The translations under genes were made by a program, and so were the position numbers. Positions 1-8,601 of a stretch of DNA of 16,548 nt are shown in pieces. Source of the stretch: JBFWQM01 sp050249455 (GTDB taxonomy: Bacteria; Pseudomonadota; Alphaproteobacteria; MPNO01; VGEU01); the NCBI GenBank assembly GCA_050249455.1, contig JBFWQM010000108.1, positions 1-16,548 of the forward strand. Direction: 5' to 3'. Within the stretch, counting starts at the first letter, position 1. Every line of letters starts with the position of its first letter. Under the pieces are notes generated by a model. The model was not told the origin of the DNA. It did no database searches and saw only the letters and a program-made list of their open reading frames with translations.

Positions 1-435
1 AAGGACCTGCGCGGGCGCGCCGACACGCTGCAGTGGCTGTTCTGGCAGATGGGCGGGCTCGGCCCGATGGCCGGGCAGAACGGGCACTTCACGAACTACG
101 CGCCGGAGAAGATCCCCTACGCGATCGACCGCTACGTGAAGGAGACCGGCCGGCTCTACGGCGTGCTCGACAAACGGCTCGCCGACCGCGAGTTCATCGC
201 CGGCGCCTACTCGATCGCCGACATGGCGTCGTACCCGTGGATCGTGCCCTACGAGCGCCATGGCCAGCGCCTCGACGACTTCCCCAACCTGAAGCGCTGG
301 TTCGATACGGTCGGGGCGCGCCCGGCGGTGCAGAAGGCCTACGCGCTCGCCAAGACGATCAACACCCAGCCGACGGTGTCGGAGGAATCGAAGAAGATCC
401 TGTTCGGCCAGTCCGCCGCCACCGTGCGGCGCTGA
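1..435 (+). CDS. Glutathione S-transferase, YfcG/Nu-class-like, C-terminal part (5'-truncated by window edge)
   Basis: The frame is open from base 1 to a TGA at 433-435, giving 144 residues. Only the all-helical C-terminal GST domain is present; the N-terminal thioredoxin-like glutathione-binding domain lies outside the window. The run QWLFWQMGGLGPMAGQNGHF near the start is the hallmark of YfcG/YghU-type (Nu-class) bacterial GSTs. The later segment with ADREFIAGAYSIADMASYPW is the conserved helix 6 motif (SIADMA, with the N-capping Ser and Asp). Family members are cytosolic and act as disulfide-bond reductases or glutathione peroxidases rather than classical conjugating enzymes; that function is known for the family and is not shown here. 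The gene converges on phnX with only 7 bases between the two stops, so no terminator fits in between. The substrate cannot be told from sequence. Confidence 0.92.
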   Translation, partial: KDLRGRADTLQWLFWQMGGLGPMAGQNGHFTNYAPEKIPYAIDRYVKETGRLYGVLDKRLADREFIAGAYSIADMASYPWIVPYERHGQRLDDFPNLKRWFDTVGARPAVQKAYALAKTINTQPTVSEESKKILFGQSAATVRR

Positions 436-442
436 ACGCGGC

Positions 443-1243
443 TCAGACCGGCCGTTCGCCGCGGGCGAGGCGGCCTTCGATGTGGTCGATCACCGGCAGC
501 AGGTCGGCGACGGTGTCGATGACGTAGTGGGCGCCGGTGCGGGTCAGCGCGGCGACGGCGTCGGCGCGGCGCGCGGCCCGCTTGGCCGGCGACAGCGTAT
601 CGAGCTCGTCCGGCGACAGGCCCATCGCGTTGCCCGACAGCGCGACCGCCACCGTCCAGGTGCCGGCCGCCAGCCCCTCCGCGATTCCGGGCGCGGTGTC
701 GTCCACCTTCACCACCCTCGCGGCCGGTGCGACGTCGAGGTCGAGGAAGCAGCGGTACATCGCCATCGGCCCCGGCCGGCCGCTCGGCAGGTCGCCGGCG
801 CAGACCATGTTGTCGGGCTCGAAGCCGGCCGCGGCGGCGCGCGGCGCCAGCCGTTCCATGATGTCACGGGTGTAGCCGGTGGTTGAGCCGATGCGCAGGC
901 CGCGGTCGCGCAGCGCGGCGACGACCGACACGGTTCCGGGCACCAGCGCCGCGTGGTCGGTGACGACCTCCGCGTTCAACGGCACGAAGATGTCGTAGAT
1001 CGCATCGATCGCGGCGTCGTCCGGCGGCGCGCCGGTGGCGGCCTGCCAGCGCGCCGCGATCGCCGGGTCGGCGAGCAGCGCGGCGATGTGGTCGCGCTTG
1101 GGCAGGCCCATCGGCTTGCGAGCCTCAGCCACGTCGATCGCGACGCCGAAGCGGCGGAATACCTCGACGAACGCACCCATCGGCGCGAGTGAGCCGAAAT
1201 CGACGACGGTACCCGCCCAGTCGAAAACGACGGCCTTCAGCAT
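443..1243 (-). CDS. phnX: Phosphonoacetaldehyde hydrolase (phosphonatase) PhnX
   Basis: This 266-residue cytosolic HAD-superfamily enzyme hydrolyses phosphonoacetaldehyde to acetaldehyde and phosphate. It is the C-P bond cleavage step of the 2-aminoethylphosphonate hydrolytic pathway. Visible family marks are the nucleophile motif DWAGT at residues 8-12 (Asp8 nucleophile, Ala in place of the usual HAD acid), MGLPKRDH at 45-52 with Lys49 as the Schiff-base lysine unique to phosphonatases, the GSTTGYTRD segment, and the acidic motif KVDDTAPGIAEG near residue 180. Length is normal for the family (about 265-275). The ATG has a strong AGGAGAAGG site 4-5 bases upstream. It starts 10 bases after the stop of the FAD oxidase gene, so it is the last gene of the operon. 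PhnX-like non-phosphonatase HADs usually lack the Schiff-base lysine, so the assignment is secure. Confidence 0.97.
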   Translation of the reverse strand: MLKAVVFDWAGTVVDFGSLAPMGAFVEVFRRFGVAIDVAEARKPMGLPKRDHIAALLADPAIAARWQAATGAPPDDAAIDAIYDIFVPLNAEVVTDHAALVPGTVSVVAALRDRGLRIGSTTGYTRDIMERLAPRAAAAGFEPDNMVCAGDLPSGRPGPMAMYRCFLDLDVAPAARVVKVDDTAPGIAEGLAAGTWTVAVALSGNAMGLSPDELDTLSPAKRAARRADAVAALTRTGAHYVIDTVADLLPVIDHIEGRLARGERPV

Positions 1244-1253
1244 GTCCTTCTCC

Positions 1254-2393
1254 TCATGCCGCGGCGCGGCCGTAGAGCTCCGCCACGACTTCCTCCGCGA
1301 TGGCGAAGGCGGTCGAGGCGCCGGTGCCGCTGGTCACCATGACCAGCCGCACCGCATCCGACGGGCTGTCGACGAACATCAGCCGGTCGGCGCAGGACGA
1401 ATAGGTGCCGATCCAGCGCTCCGCCACGCGGCGGCCGGGCAGCGCGAGCACGGCGTCGAGCGCCTCCAGGATCAGCCCTTCGACCGCGGCGGACGCGAAC
1501 GGATCCGGCGTGTCGCCGTAGTGGTGGCTGTCGCCGACGACGAGGCTGCCGTCGGCGGACTGCACCGCGATCAGGTGCACGCCGTTGGCGACGGCGCCCG
1601 GCCGCTCGCGCGTCAGGCGGGCGCGCAGCGCCGCCGTCTCCGCCAGCGTCGAATAGCCCTGGTAGCGGATCAGCCCGAGGTCGGACATCACCGCCGCGCC
1701 GAGCCGCGGCCGGGCGCCGTTCGGCACCACGCGCAGCATCTGCAGCTTGCAGCGCACCACGCCGTAGCGGCGGATGCGCTCGGGGAACAGCGAGACGAGG
1801 TCGTCGCCGGGGCAGACGATGGCGGTCTCCGCCTCGATGCGGCCCTCGCTCGTCTCGATCGCCGGCGGCGCGACCGCGCGCACGGCGGCGGAGCGGATGA
1901 AACGCACGCCATGCGCCGCCGCCAGCCAGTCGGCGAGCTTCGGGACGGCATCGCGGCTCTCAACGCGCAGCTCATGCGGCGACCACAGGACCGCCTGGAC
2001 CGCATCGGCGCGCAGGCCCGGCACGCGCGCCGCCGCCTGCGCCGGGTTCAGCAGCGCGCAGTCGCGGCCCATTTCCGTCGCGAGGAACGCCTCGAGCACC
2101 GCGACGGCCTCCGGGCTCGAAGCGGCGACCGCCAGCCCTTCGTGCTCGACCGCGATTCCGGCCTGCGGCGCGACGTCGGCCCACACCGCGCGCGAGCGCA
2201 TCGCGCGCAGCCAGCATGCGCCGGCGGCCTGGCCAGTGACGGTGACGAAGCCGAAATTGCGCACCGACGCGCCGTTCGCCTGCGCGTCGCGGTCGATCAC
2301 CACGACGCGCTTGCCGATTCGGGCGGCGGCAAGCGCGTGGGCGAGACCGACGATCCCGGCGCCCACGATCGCGACGTCGAAGCTGCGGCCCAT
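1254..2393 (-). CDS. FAD-dependent oxidoreductase of the phosphonate-associated (TIGR03364-type) amine oxidase group
   Basis: This is a 379-residue DAO-fold flavoprotein. The dinucleotide-binding motif GAGIVG is at residues 11-16, followed by the beta-strand acid in VVVIDRD; SVRNFGF follows soon after and typifies this clade. The family recurs beside phosphonatases and phosphonate transporters. Published work, as I recall it, shows that members oxidise N-methyl-AEP, and in some cases plain AEP, directly to phosphonoacetaldehyde. Here it lies between the AEP-type transporter and phnX, so the inferred role is to make the PhnX substrate by oxidative deamination, releasing ammonia or methylamine and hydrogen peroxide. 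The start is the ATG at 2393, with GAGGG just upstream overlapping the permease stop. The open frame continues far upstream, but that part is only the permease read in another frame. Whether the substrate is AEP, N-methyl-AEP or 1-hydroxy-AEP is open. Confidence 0.92.
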   Translation of the reverse strand: MGRSFDVAIVGAGIVGLAHALAAARIGKRVVVIDRDAQANGASVRNFGFVTVTGQAAGACWLRAMRSRAVWADVAPQAGIAVEHEGLAVAASSPEAVAVLEAFLATEMGRDCALLNPAQAAARVPGLRADAVQAVLWSPHELRVESRDAVPKLADWLAAAHGVRFIRSAAVRAVAPPAIETSEGRIEAETAIVCPGDDLVSLFPERIRRYGVVRCKLQMLRVVPNGARPRLGAAVMSDLGLIRYQGYSTLAETAALRARLTRERPGAVANGVHLIAVQSADGSLVVGDSHHYGDTPDPFASAAVEGLILEALDAVLALPGRRVAERWIGTYSSCADRLMFVDSPSDAVRLVMVTSGTGASTAFAIAEEVVAELYGRAAA

Positions 2394-2401
2394 CGGCGCC
2401 C

Positions 2402-3595
2402 TCAGCGCCGGCGCCAGGCCTGCGCGCGCGACAGGAAGCCGCGCGTGAATCCGGCATAGGCGATGCGCACGGCGGCGGCGGTGAAGAAGATCATCATCGC
2501 CATCGCCGCGGCGGGCGCGACGTCGCCCGCATCGTCCATGTTGAGCACGGCGATCGCGGCCAGGGTCGTCTGCGGCGAATAGAGGAACACCACCGCCGAC
2601 ACCGTCGTCATCGCGTTGACGAACAGGTACATCGCGATGTCGAGCACGGCCGGCAGGCACACCGGCACGGTGACCCGCCAGAAGGTGCGGTAGACCGGCA
2701 CGCGNNNNNNNNNNNNNNNNNNNNNNNNNNNNNNNNNNNNNNNNNNNNNNNNNNNNNNNNNNNNNNNNNNNNNNNNNNNNNNNNNNNNNNNNNNNNNNNN
2801 NNNNACCGCGCCCATCTGGAAGTTCTGCTGGCCGACCACCTGCTTGTAGATGTCGGTCGCCAGCACGTTGTACTGGCCGCCGACCACCTTGGGCACACCG
2901 AAGTCGGTGATCACCAGGGTGAAGACGACGAACGTCGCGCTGATCAGCCCGTAGCGCGCGCCCGGCAGGGTCACCGAGGTGAAGGTACGCCAGTTGCCGG
3001 CCTTGAGCGAGGCGGCGGCCTCGTAGAGCCGGGCGTCGGAGATCGACAGCGCGGTGACGATGATGATCAGCGCATGCGGGAAGGTCCAGAACACTTTGCC
3101 CATCACCATGCCGATCGGCCCGTAGATCGAGGCGCCGAACAGCAGCTCCTTGGCGATGCCCTGGTTGCCGAACAGGTAGACGACGCTGATCGCCGGCAGC
3201 AGCGACGGCGCCAGGATCGGGATTTGCGCGATCGCCTTGAAGACGCCGCGGCCGGGCATGCACGTGCGCATCACCCCGTAGGCGTAGAGGAACGCGAGCA
3301 GCACGCAGATCGCCGTGCTGAGCGCCGCGATCCACAGGCTGTTCAGGATCGAGGCGCTGAGCGCCGGGTTGTCGAAATACTGCTGGAAGTTGCGCAGGCC
3401 CACGAACGCGCCGTCGCGGCCCTCGAACGCCTGGGTCAGAAGCGCCCACAGCGGCAGCACCACGGTGACCACGAGCCACGCCGCGACCACGAACAGGAGC
3501 AGCCGCATGACGATGTCGTCGCGGCTCATCCGCTGGCGGACCGGGGCGGCCGGCGCAACCGCTTCCGCCTGTCGCGCGATGGTGATCCCGAACAT
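2402..3595 (-). CDS. phnU: 2-aminoethylphosphonate-type ABC transporter permease, fused two-domain form, interrupted by an assembly gap
   Basis: This is an inner-membrane permease of the putative AEP importer (PhnU2/TIGR03262-like). Residues 1-263 are read before the gap. They hold a cytoplasmic leader, about six hydrophobic segments and a full EAA loop near 202-222 (EAAASLKAG...VTLP). The segment DFGVPKVVGGQYNVLATDIY is typical of this permease family. After the gap come 100 residues with the tail of a second EAA loop (FWRVTVPVCLP) and the last membrane segments, so the protein is a double permease. Family members are roughly 550-580 residues. The 363 visible residues plus 33 for the N run give only 397, so the true gap is probably several hundred bases. 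The two halves being in frame across the N run need not be meaningful. GGGAGC precedes the ATG, and the gene is 8 bases from the next operon gene. Confidence 0.9.
   Translation of the reverse strand: MFGITIARQAEAVAPAAPVRQRMSRDDIVMRLLLFVVAAWLVVTVVLPLWALLTQAFEGRDGAFVGLRNFQQYFDNPALSASILNSLWIAALSTAICVLLAFLYAYGVMRTCMPGRGVFKAIAQIPILAPSLLPAISVVYLFGNQGIAKELLFGASIYGPIGMVMGKVFWTFPHALIIIVTALSISDARLYEAAASLKAGNWRTFTSVTLPGARYGLISATFVVFTLVITDFGVPKVVGGQYNVLATDIYKQVVGQQNFQMGAXXXXXXXXXXXXXXXXXXXXXXXXXXXXXXXXXXRVPVYRTFWRVTVPVCLPAVLDIAMYLFVNAMTTVSAVVFLYSPQTTLAAIAVLNMDDAGDVAPAAAMAMMIFFTAAAVRIAYAGFTRGFLSRAQAWRRR
2705..2804. other. Assembly gap: exactly 100 N
   Basis: Exactly 100 unknown bases lie inside the permease gene. 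A round 100 is the customary placeholder for a scaffold gap of unknown size. The missing part should encode the end of the first permease domain, the linker and the first membrane segments of the second domain. Confidence 0.97.
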
Positions 3596-3619
3596 GGGCG
3601 CTCCCGACGGCGGCTGCCG

Positions 3620-4720
<1,101 letters not shown>

Positions 4721-4742
4721 CGCCCGCCTCACGGCCCGCGCC

Positions 4743-5759
4743 TTACTTCGGCTCGGCCTTGCCCTCGTAGCGCTTCGACCACTCCGCCAGCACGCGCTCG
4801 CGGTTGGCCGCGGCCCAGGCGAAGTCGTTCTTGGACAGCATCGCCTCGACGTTGCCCTGCACGAACTCGAGCTTCGACTGGATGCCGGGCAGCGCGACGA
4901 TCGCGAAGTTCTTGGCATAGAGCTGGTTGGCCTCCGGCGTCACCGACCAGTCCATCAGCTTCTTGGCGGCATCGGCCTTTTTGGTCGTGGCGAGGATGGC
5001 CGAGGCCTCCATGTCCCAGCCGAGGCCTTCCTTCGGCATCACCACGTCGATCGGCGCGCCGGCTTTCTTGGTCGAATTGGCGCGGTATTCGAACGACAGG
5101 CCGACCGCGTACTCGCCGGCGCCGGCCTGGCGGCACGGCTTGGAGCCGGAATGGGTGTAGCTGGCGACGTTCTGGTGCAAGGCGTCCATGTAGGCCCAGC
5201 CCTTCTCCTCGCCCATCATCTGCAGCCAGTTCGACACCATCAGGTAGCCGGTGCCCGACGACGCCGGGTGCGGCATCGCGATCTGGCCCTTGTAGGCGGG
5301 GTTGGTGAGGTCGGCCCAGCCGGCCGGCTTGGGCAGGTTCCTCTTGCCCGCCTCCACGGTGTTGAAGCACATCGCCGAGGCCCACACGTCCATGCCCACC
5401 CACACCGGCGGGTTCTTCGCATCGCGCATGGTCGCCTTGACCTTGTCGAGGCCGGCGGGGGCGTAAGCCATCAGCATGCCTTCCTTCTCCAGCAGCATCA
5501 GCGAGGTCGCGGCCAGGCCCATGACGATGTCGGCCTGAGGATTGCTCTTTTCCGCCAGCAGCTTGGCGGTGACGATGCCGGTCGAATCGCGGACCCAGCG
5601 GATGGTGACGCCAGGCGTCGCCTTCTCGAAAGCCGCCTTGTATTCCTTGATCTGGTCGGCCTCGAGCGCCGTGTAGACGGTCAGCTCCTGCGCCGCCGCC
5701 GCCTGCAGAAAGCCTGCCGCAAATACCGCCGCGACCGCCGCCGCCGAAATCCTGCTCAT
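4743..5759 (-). CDS. phnS: Periplasmic substrate-binding protein of a 2-aminoethylphosphonate ABC transporter
   Basis: This 338-residue extracytoplasmic type-2 periplasmic-binding-fold protein is the first gene of the phosphonate operon. A Sec signal peptide is visible: Arg3, a hydrophobic Ala/Val/Phe core to about residue 19, and an AAA cleavage site near 21-23, giving a mature start at QELTVYTA. There is no lipobox, so it should be soluble. The mature protein looks like iron/AEP-type binding proteins (ELTVYTALEADQIKEY, PHPASSGTGYLMVS, EASAILATTKKADAAKKLMDWS), and matches the group annotated as putative AEP-binding PhnS2. The FbpA-like iron-binding relatives normally have a conserved tyrosine pair; its absence was not checked by alignment. 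Assignment to AEP rests on family resemblance plus the downstream FAD oxidase and phnX. The ribosome site is modest (GGGGGCAAGG immediately before ATG). Confidence 0.93.
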   Translation of the reverse strand: MSRISAAAVAAVFAAGFLQAAAAQELTVYTALEADQIKEYKAAFEKATPGVTIRWVRDSTGIVTAKLLAEKSNPQADIVMGLAATSLMLLEKEGMLMAYAPAGLDKVKATMRDAKNPPVWVGMDVWASAMCFNTVEAGKRNLPKPAGWADLTNPAYKGQIAMPHPASSGTGYLMVSNWLQMMGEEKGWAYMDALHQNVASYTHSGSKPCRQAGAGEYAVGLSFEYRANSTKKAGAPIDVVMPKEGLGWDMEASAILATTKKADAAKKLMDWSVTPEANQLYAKNFAIVALPGIQSKLEFVQGNVEAMLSKNDFAWAAANRERVLAEWSKRYEGKAEPK

Positions 5760-5962
5760 CCTTGCCCCCGGGAATTCTTGCCTTTGCCTGGGGCGAACCT
5801 ATGTGGCGCGGGTGTAATCCATGTGACAGTCGCGAAGGACCGCCGCACTTGCGCACGCCGAGCCGGCAAGGCTAGCGTGGCGGAAGCCGCAACACCCTGC
5901 CCTGCCGGCCTCTCCCGACCATTTCCGGCCTGCCGCGCCCAAACGCTGAGGAGTTTTCGTCG
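5760..5962. promoter_or_regulatory. Divergent intergenic region between the phosphonate operon and the LLM monooxygenase gene
   Basis: These 203 bases should carry the promoters of both the minus-strand phosphonate operon and the plus-strand monooxygenase operon. No strong sigma-70 box pair was found. The best on the plus strand is TTGCGC at 5849-5854 with TAGCGT at 5873-5878; on the minus strand, CTGTCA lies near 5825-5830 without a good partner. No clear PHO box (two 7-bp direct repeats of CTGTCAT type) is seen, although CTGTCA resembles one half-unit. No regulator gene is adjacent. Confidence 0.4.
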
Positions 5963-7171
5963 ATGAAGGTCTTTGTGTTCGATCTGCTCGCGTATGGCGC
6001 CCATTTCGACCAGTACAAGGCGGACCGCTATCTGCCTTATCCCCTGTCGGGAAAGCACTTCGACCCCGAGGTCGCGGCGCGGACCTATGAGGAGCACCTC
6101 GAGATCTGGCGCGAGATGGACCGCCTGGGCTACGACGGCGTCGGGCTGAACGAGCATCACACGACGCCGCACGGGCTGATGAACTCGCCCAACATGATGG
6201 CGGCGGTCGGCGCGCAGCACACCAGGAAGCTCAAGTTCCTGCAGCTCGGCAACCTGACGCCGCTGAACAACCCGCTGCGCGTGGCGGAGGAGATCGCGAT
6301 GGCCGACTGCATGTCGCGCGGCCGGGTGATCGCCGGCTTCGCCCGCGGCATCGCGCGCGAATACGGCGTCTACGGCATCCCGATGCAGGAATCGCGCGCC
6401 CGCTACGAGGAGGCCTACGAGATCATCACCCGGGCGTGGACGGAGGAGGTCTTCTCCTTCGACGGCAAGTTCTGGTCGTACAAGGACATCGCGATCTGGC
6501 CGCGCCCGTACCAGCGGCCGCACCCGCCGGTGTGGATCCCGTTCACCGGCAGCAAGGAGACGATCGAGTTCGCGGCGCGCCACGACCTGCCGGCGGTGAT
6601 GGTGCAGACCGCGCCGGGGCTGATGGAGGACATCGTCGGCTATTATGCGAAGTCGCTGGCGGGCCACGGCCACCGCATCACGCCCGACCACCTGTGCCTG
6701 TTCACCGACGCCTACGTCGCCGACAGCCGCGCCGCCGCGGTCGAGGAATACAAGGACAGCTACCTCTACTTCACGCAGATGCTGTGGCATCACGGCAGCA
6801 TCAGCGCCGAGGGCACGCACCGCGAGGAAGGCCCCGGCTACGTCGCGTCGTCGTCCTACGACTACGTGCGGCCGGAGAACCGGCCGTTCGCGCGCATGGA
6901 CCGCGGCAAGATCCGCAACATGACGATTGCCGACGTCGCGGGCCGCATCGACAGCGGCCAGCTCGCCTGGGGTCCGGCCGACGAGGTGGCCGAGCGGCTG
7001 ATCGCCGCCGGCGAGCAGACCGGCTGCGATTCGCTGCTGCTCAACATGAACCTGGGGGCGATGCCGCACGCCCAGTTCCTGGCGCAGATCCGCCGCTTCG
7101 GCACCGAGGTGCTGCCGAAGCTACAGGCGCACCGTGTACGCACCGTGAAAGCCGCCGCCGCGGTCGCTTGA
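5963..7171 (+). CDS. LLM-class (bacterial luciferase-like) flavin-dependent monooxygenase
   Basis: This 402-residue cytosolic enzyme has the luciferase-like TIM-barrel fold. It would use reduced FMN from a separate reductase to oxygenate an unknown organic substrate. Family marks are the N-terminal strand MKVFVFDLL, the segment DGVGLNEHHTTPHGLMNSPN at about 54-73 with the paired histidines typical of LLM proteins, LGNLTPLNNPLRVAEEIAMAD (the PLRVAEE motif) and GRVIAGFARG, then the long C-terminal part seen in alkane- and xenobiotic-type members. The ATG is preceded by GAGGAG at 5949-5954. It is followed after 62 bases by a MmgE/PrpD gene on the same strand, suggesting one catabolic operon. No flavin reductase gene is in the window. 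Candidate substrates cannot be narrowed from sequence; nitrilotriacetate- or alkanesulfonate-type functions are only possibilities. Confidence 0.9.
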   Translation: MKVFVFDLLAYGAHFDQYKADRYLPYPLSGKHFDPEVAARTYEEHLEIWREMDRLGYDGVGLNEHHTTPHGLMNSPNMMAAVGAQHTRKLKFLQLGNLTPLNNPLRVAEEIAMADCMSRGRVIAGFARGIAREYGVYGIPMQESRARYEEAYEIITRAWTEEVFSFDGKFWSYKDIAIWPRPYQRPHPPVWIPFTGSKETIEFAARHDLPAVMVQTAPGLMEDIVGYYAKSLAGHGHRITPDHLCLFTDAYVADSRAAAVEEYKDSYLYFTQMLWHHGSISAEGTHREEGPGYVASSSYDYVRPENRPFARMDRGKIRNMTIADVAGRIDSGQLAWGPADEVAERLIAAGEQTGCDSLLLNMNLGAMPHAQFLAQIRRFGTEVLPKLQAHRVRTVKAAAAVA

Positions 7172-7201
7172 CACCTGCGACGGGCCGGCCGAATCCTGCC
7201 G

Positions 7202-7224
7202 CCGCGGCGCACGGTGCGCCGCGG
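7202..7224. promoter_or_regulatory. 23-bp palindrome directly upstream of the MmgE/PrpD ribosome binding site
   Basis: The left arm CCGCGGCGCAC (7202-7212) and right arm GTGCGCCGCGG (7214-7224) are perfect complements around a single G at 7213. In RNA it would fold as a 9-bp stem with a 5-base loop. It ends where the GGGGAGGA ribosome binding site (7223-7230) begins, 9 bases before the ATG at 7234. It could be an operator, a translational control hairpin or an mRNA-stabilising intercistronic stem; sequence alone does not decide. Confidence 0.55.
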
Positions 7225-7233
7225 GGAGGAACC

Positions 7234-8592
7234 ATGCCGGACACCGCGACCGAGCCCACGCGCGCACTCGCGTCCTTCGCCGCCGGGCTGACCCTGGAGG
7301 CGATCCCGCCGCGCACGCAGGCGGCGGTGAAGGCGATGCTGCTGGACGCGCTCGCCTGCGCGCTGGCCGGCCACCAGGGCGAGGAGACGCCGCAGGTCTC
7401 GCTGCTGGCCGGGGCGCTGGGCACCGCGCCGGATGTCAGCGTGATCGGCAGCGGCCGCATGTCGCTGGCCGCCGCGACGGTGCTGAACGGCTTCCTGGTC
7501 ACCGCGGTGACGATGTGCGACACCCACCGCGCCACGCTGACCCACGTGATGCCGGAGGTGCTGCCGCCGGCGCTGGCGATCGCCGAGCGCGACGGGCTGT
7601 CGGGGCGCGACCTCCTGGTCGCGCTGGCGGCAGGGGCGGAGGTCACGACCCGGATCGGCCTCGGCCTCGACTACCCAGTGTTCCGCAGGAAGGGCTGGCA
7701 CGGCCCCGGCGTGCTGGGCCCGTTCGGCGCCGCCGCCGCCGTCGGGCGGCTGCGCGGCTTCGACGACGACACGATGGCGCGCGCTTTCGGCCTGGCGGGC
7801 AGCCAGTCGGCCGGCACCTTCGCCGCCTGGGGCACGCCAACCGTGAAGTGGCACCAGTGCCGCGGCGCGCTGTCCGGTCTGATGGCGGCGCTGCTGGCCG
7901 AGACCGGCTTCGTCGCCAACCCCGAGTTCCTGACCGCGCCCGACGGCGGCCTCTACAACACCTATGCCGATGGCGGCCGCCCCGACCTCGCGCTCGACGG
8001 CCTGGGCGAGCGCTGGGAGCTGGAGACGATCGCGCTGCGGCCGTGGCCGGCCGCCTCCAACATCCAGGGCGCGGTGACGGCGCTGTTCGACCTAGTGGAG
8101 CGCCACGCGATCGACCCGGCGGCGGTGCGCGCGGTGCGGCTCGCCGTCGCCAAGGTGCCGTTCGACATGCACGGCGGATTCGCGACCTACAAGGGCAAGT
8201 TCGAGGCGCTGCTGTCGGCGCACTACGCCGCGGCGGTGATCCTGCACGACCGGACGCTGACGCTCGCCCAGTACGAGCCCGAGCGCTACGACGCGCCTGC
8301 CCTGCGCCGCTTCGCCGCCGAGAAGGTCGCCGTGCGTCACGACCCGGCGCTGTCCGGCAGCGAGACGGCCGCCGAGATCGAAATGGCCGACGGTACCGTG
8401 CACGCGACCCGCATCGCGCAGCCGCGCGGCGCGGCGGAGAACCCGATGAGCCGCCGGCAGATCGAGGACAAGTTCCGCACCTACGCCGCCGCCCGCCTGC
8501 CCGCTTCGCGCATCGATTCGGTGATCGACGCGGTCAACGGGCTGGAGACGCAGTCCTTCGTGCGCGGGCTGACGGCGCTCCTGCGCGGGTAG
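7234..8592 (+). CDS. MmgE/PrpD family protein (2-methylcitrate dehydratase / aconitate decarboxylase superfamily)
   Basis: This 452-residue cytosolic protein has the two-domain MmgE/PrpD fold. The helical N-terminal domain includes MLLDALACALAGHQGEE and the conserved hydroxy-acid site region MCDTHRATLTHVMPEVLPPALA. The segment VKWHQCRGALSGLMAA gives the conserved basic patch. The C-terminal domain follows from about ALRPWPAASNIQGAV. Known members are 2-methylcitrate dehydratase, cis-aconitate decarboxylase and dehydratases or isomerases of other hydroxy-acids. There are no methylcitrate synthase or lyase genes beside it, so it is unlikely to be housekeeping PrpD. Start: ATG at 7234 with a strong GGGGAGGA site; longer upstream frames run back into the monooxygenase gene. 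Pairing with an LLM monooxygenase suggests an uncharacterised catabolic route. It converges on the dehalogenase gene with 9 bases between stops. Confidence 0.9.
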   Translation: MPDTATEPTRALASFAAGLTLEAIPPRTQAAVKAMLLDALACALAGHQGEETPQVSLLAGALGTAPDVSVIGSGRMSLAAATVLNGFLVTAVTMCDTHRATLTHVMPEVLPPALAIAERDGLSGRDLLVALAAGAEVTTRIGLGLDYPVFRRKGWHGPGVLGPFGAAAAVGRLRGFDDDTMARAFGLAGSQSAGTFAAWGTPTVKWHQCRGALSGLMAALLAETGFVANPEFLTAPDGGLYNTYADGGRPDLALDGLGERWELETIALRPWPAASNIQGAVTALFDLVERHAIDPAAVRAVRLAVAKVPFDMHGGFATYKGKFEALLSAHYAAAVILHDRTLTLAQYEPERYDAPALRRFAAEKVAVRHDPALSGSETAAEIEMADGTVHATRIAQPRGAAENPMSRRQIEDKFRTYAAARLPASRIDSVIDAVNGLETQSFVRGLTALLRG

Positions 8593-8601
8593 GGCCGGCC
8601 G

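Noticed and set aside
443..1243. PhnX-like HAD protein of the non-phosphonatase type
   Set aside because: The Schiff-base Lys49 in MGLPKRDH and the DWAGT nucleophile motif mark a true phosphonatase.
1254..3479. 741-residue frame joining the FAD oxidase to an upstream Arg-rich region
   Set aside because: The upstream part is the permease gene read out of frame. The FAD homology begins at the ATG at 2393, which has its own ribosome site.
5813..5828. TGTAATCCATGTGACA as a LysR- or FNR-like operator
   Set aside because: Only the outermost three bases on each side are complementary, and no regulator gene is nearby. It is too weak to call.
6436..7233. Upstream extension of the MmgE/PrpD frame into the monooxygenase gene
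   Set aside because: It has no family match and lies inside another gene. The ATG at 7234 has a strong ribosome site.
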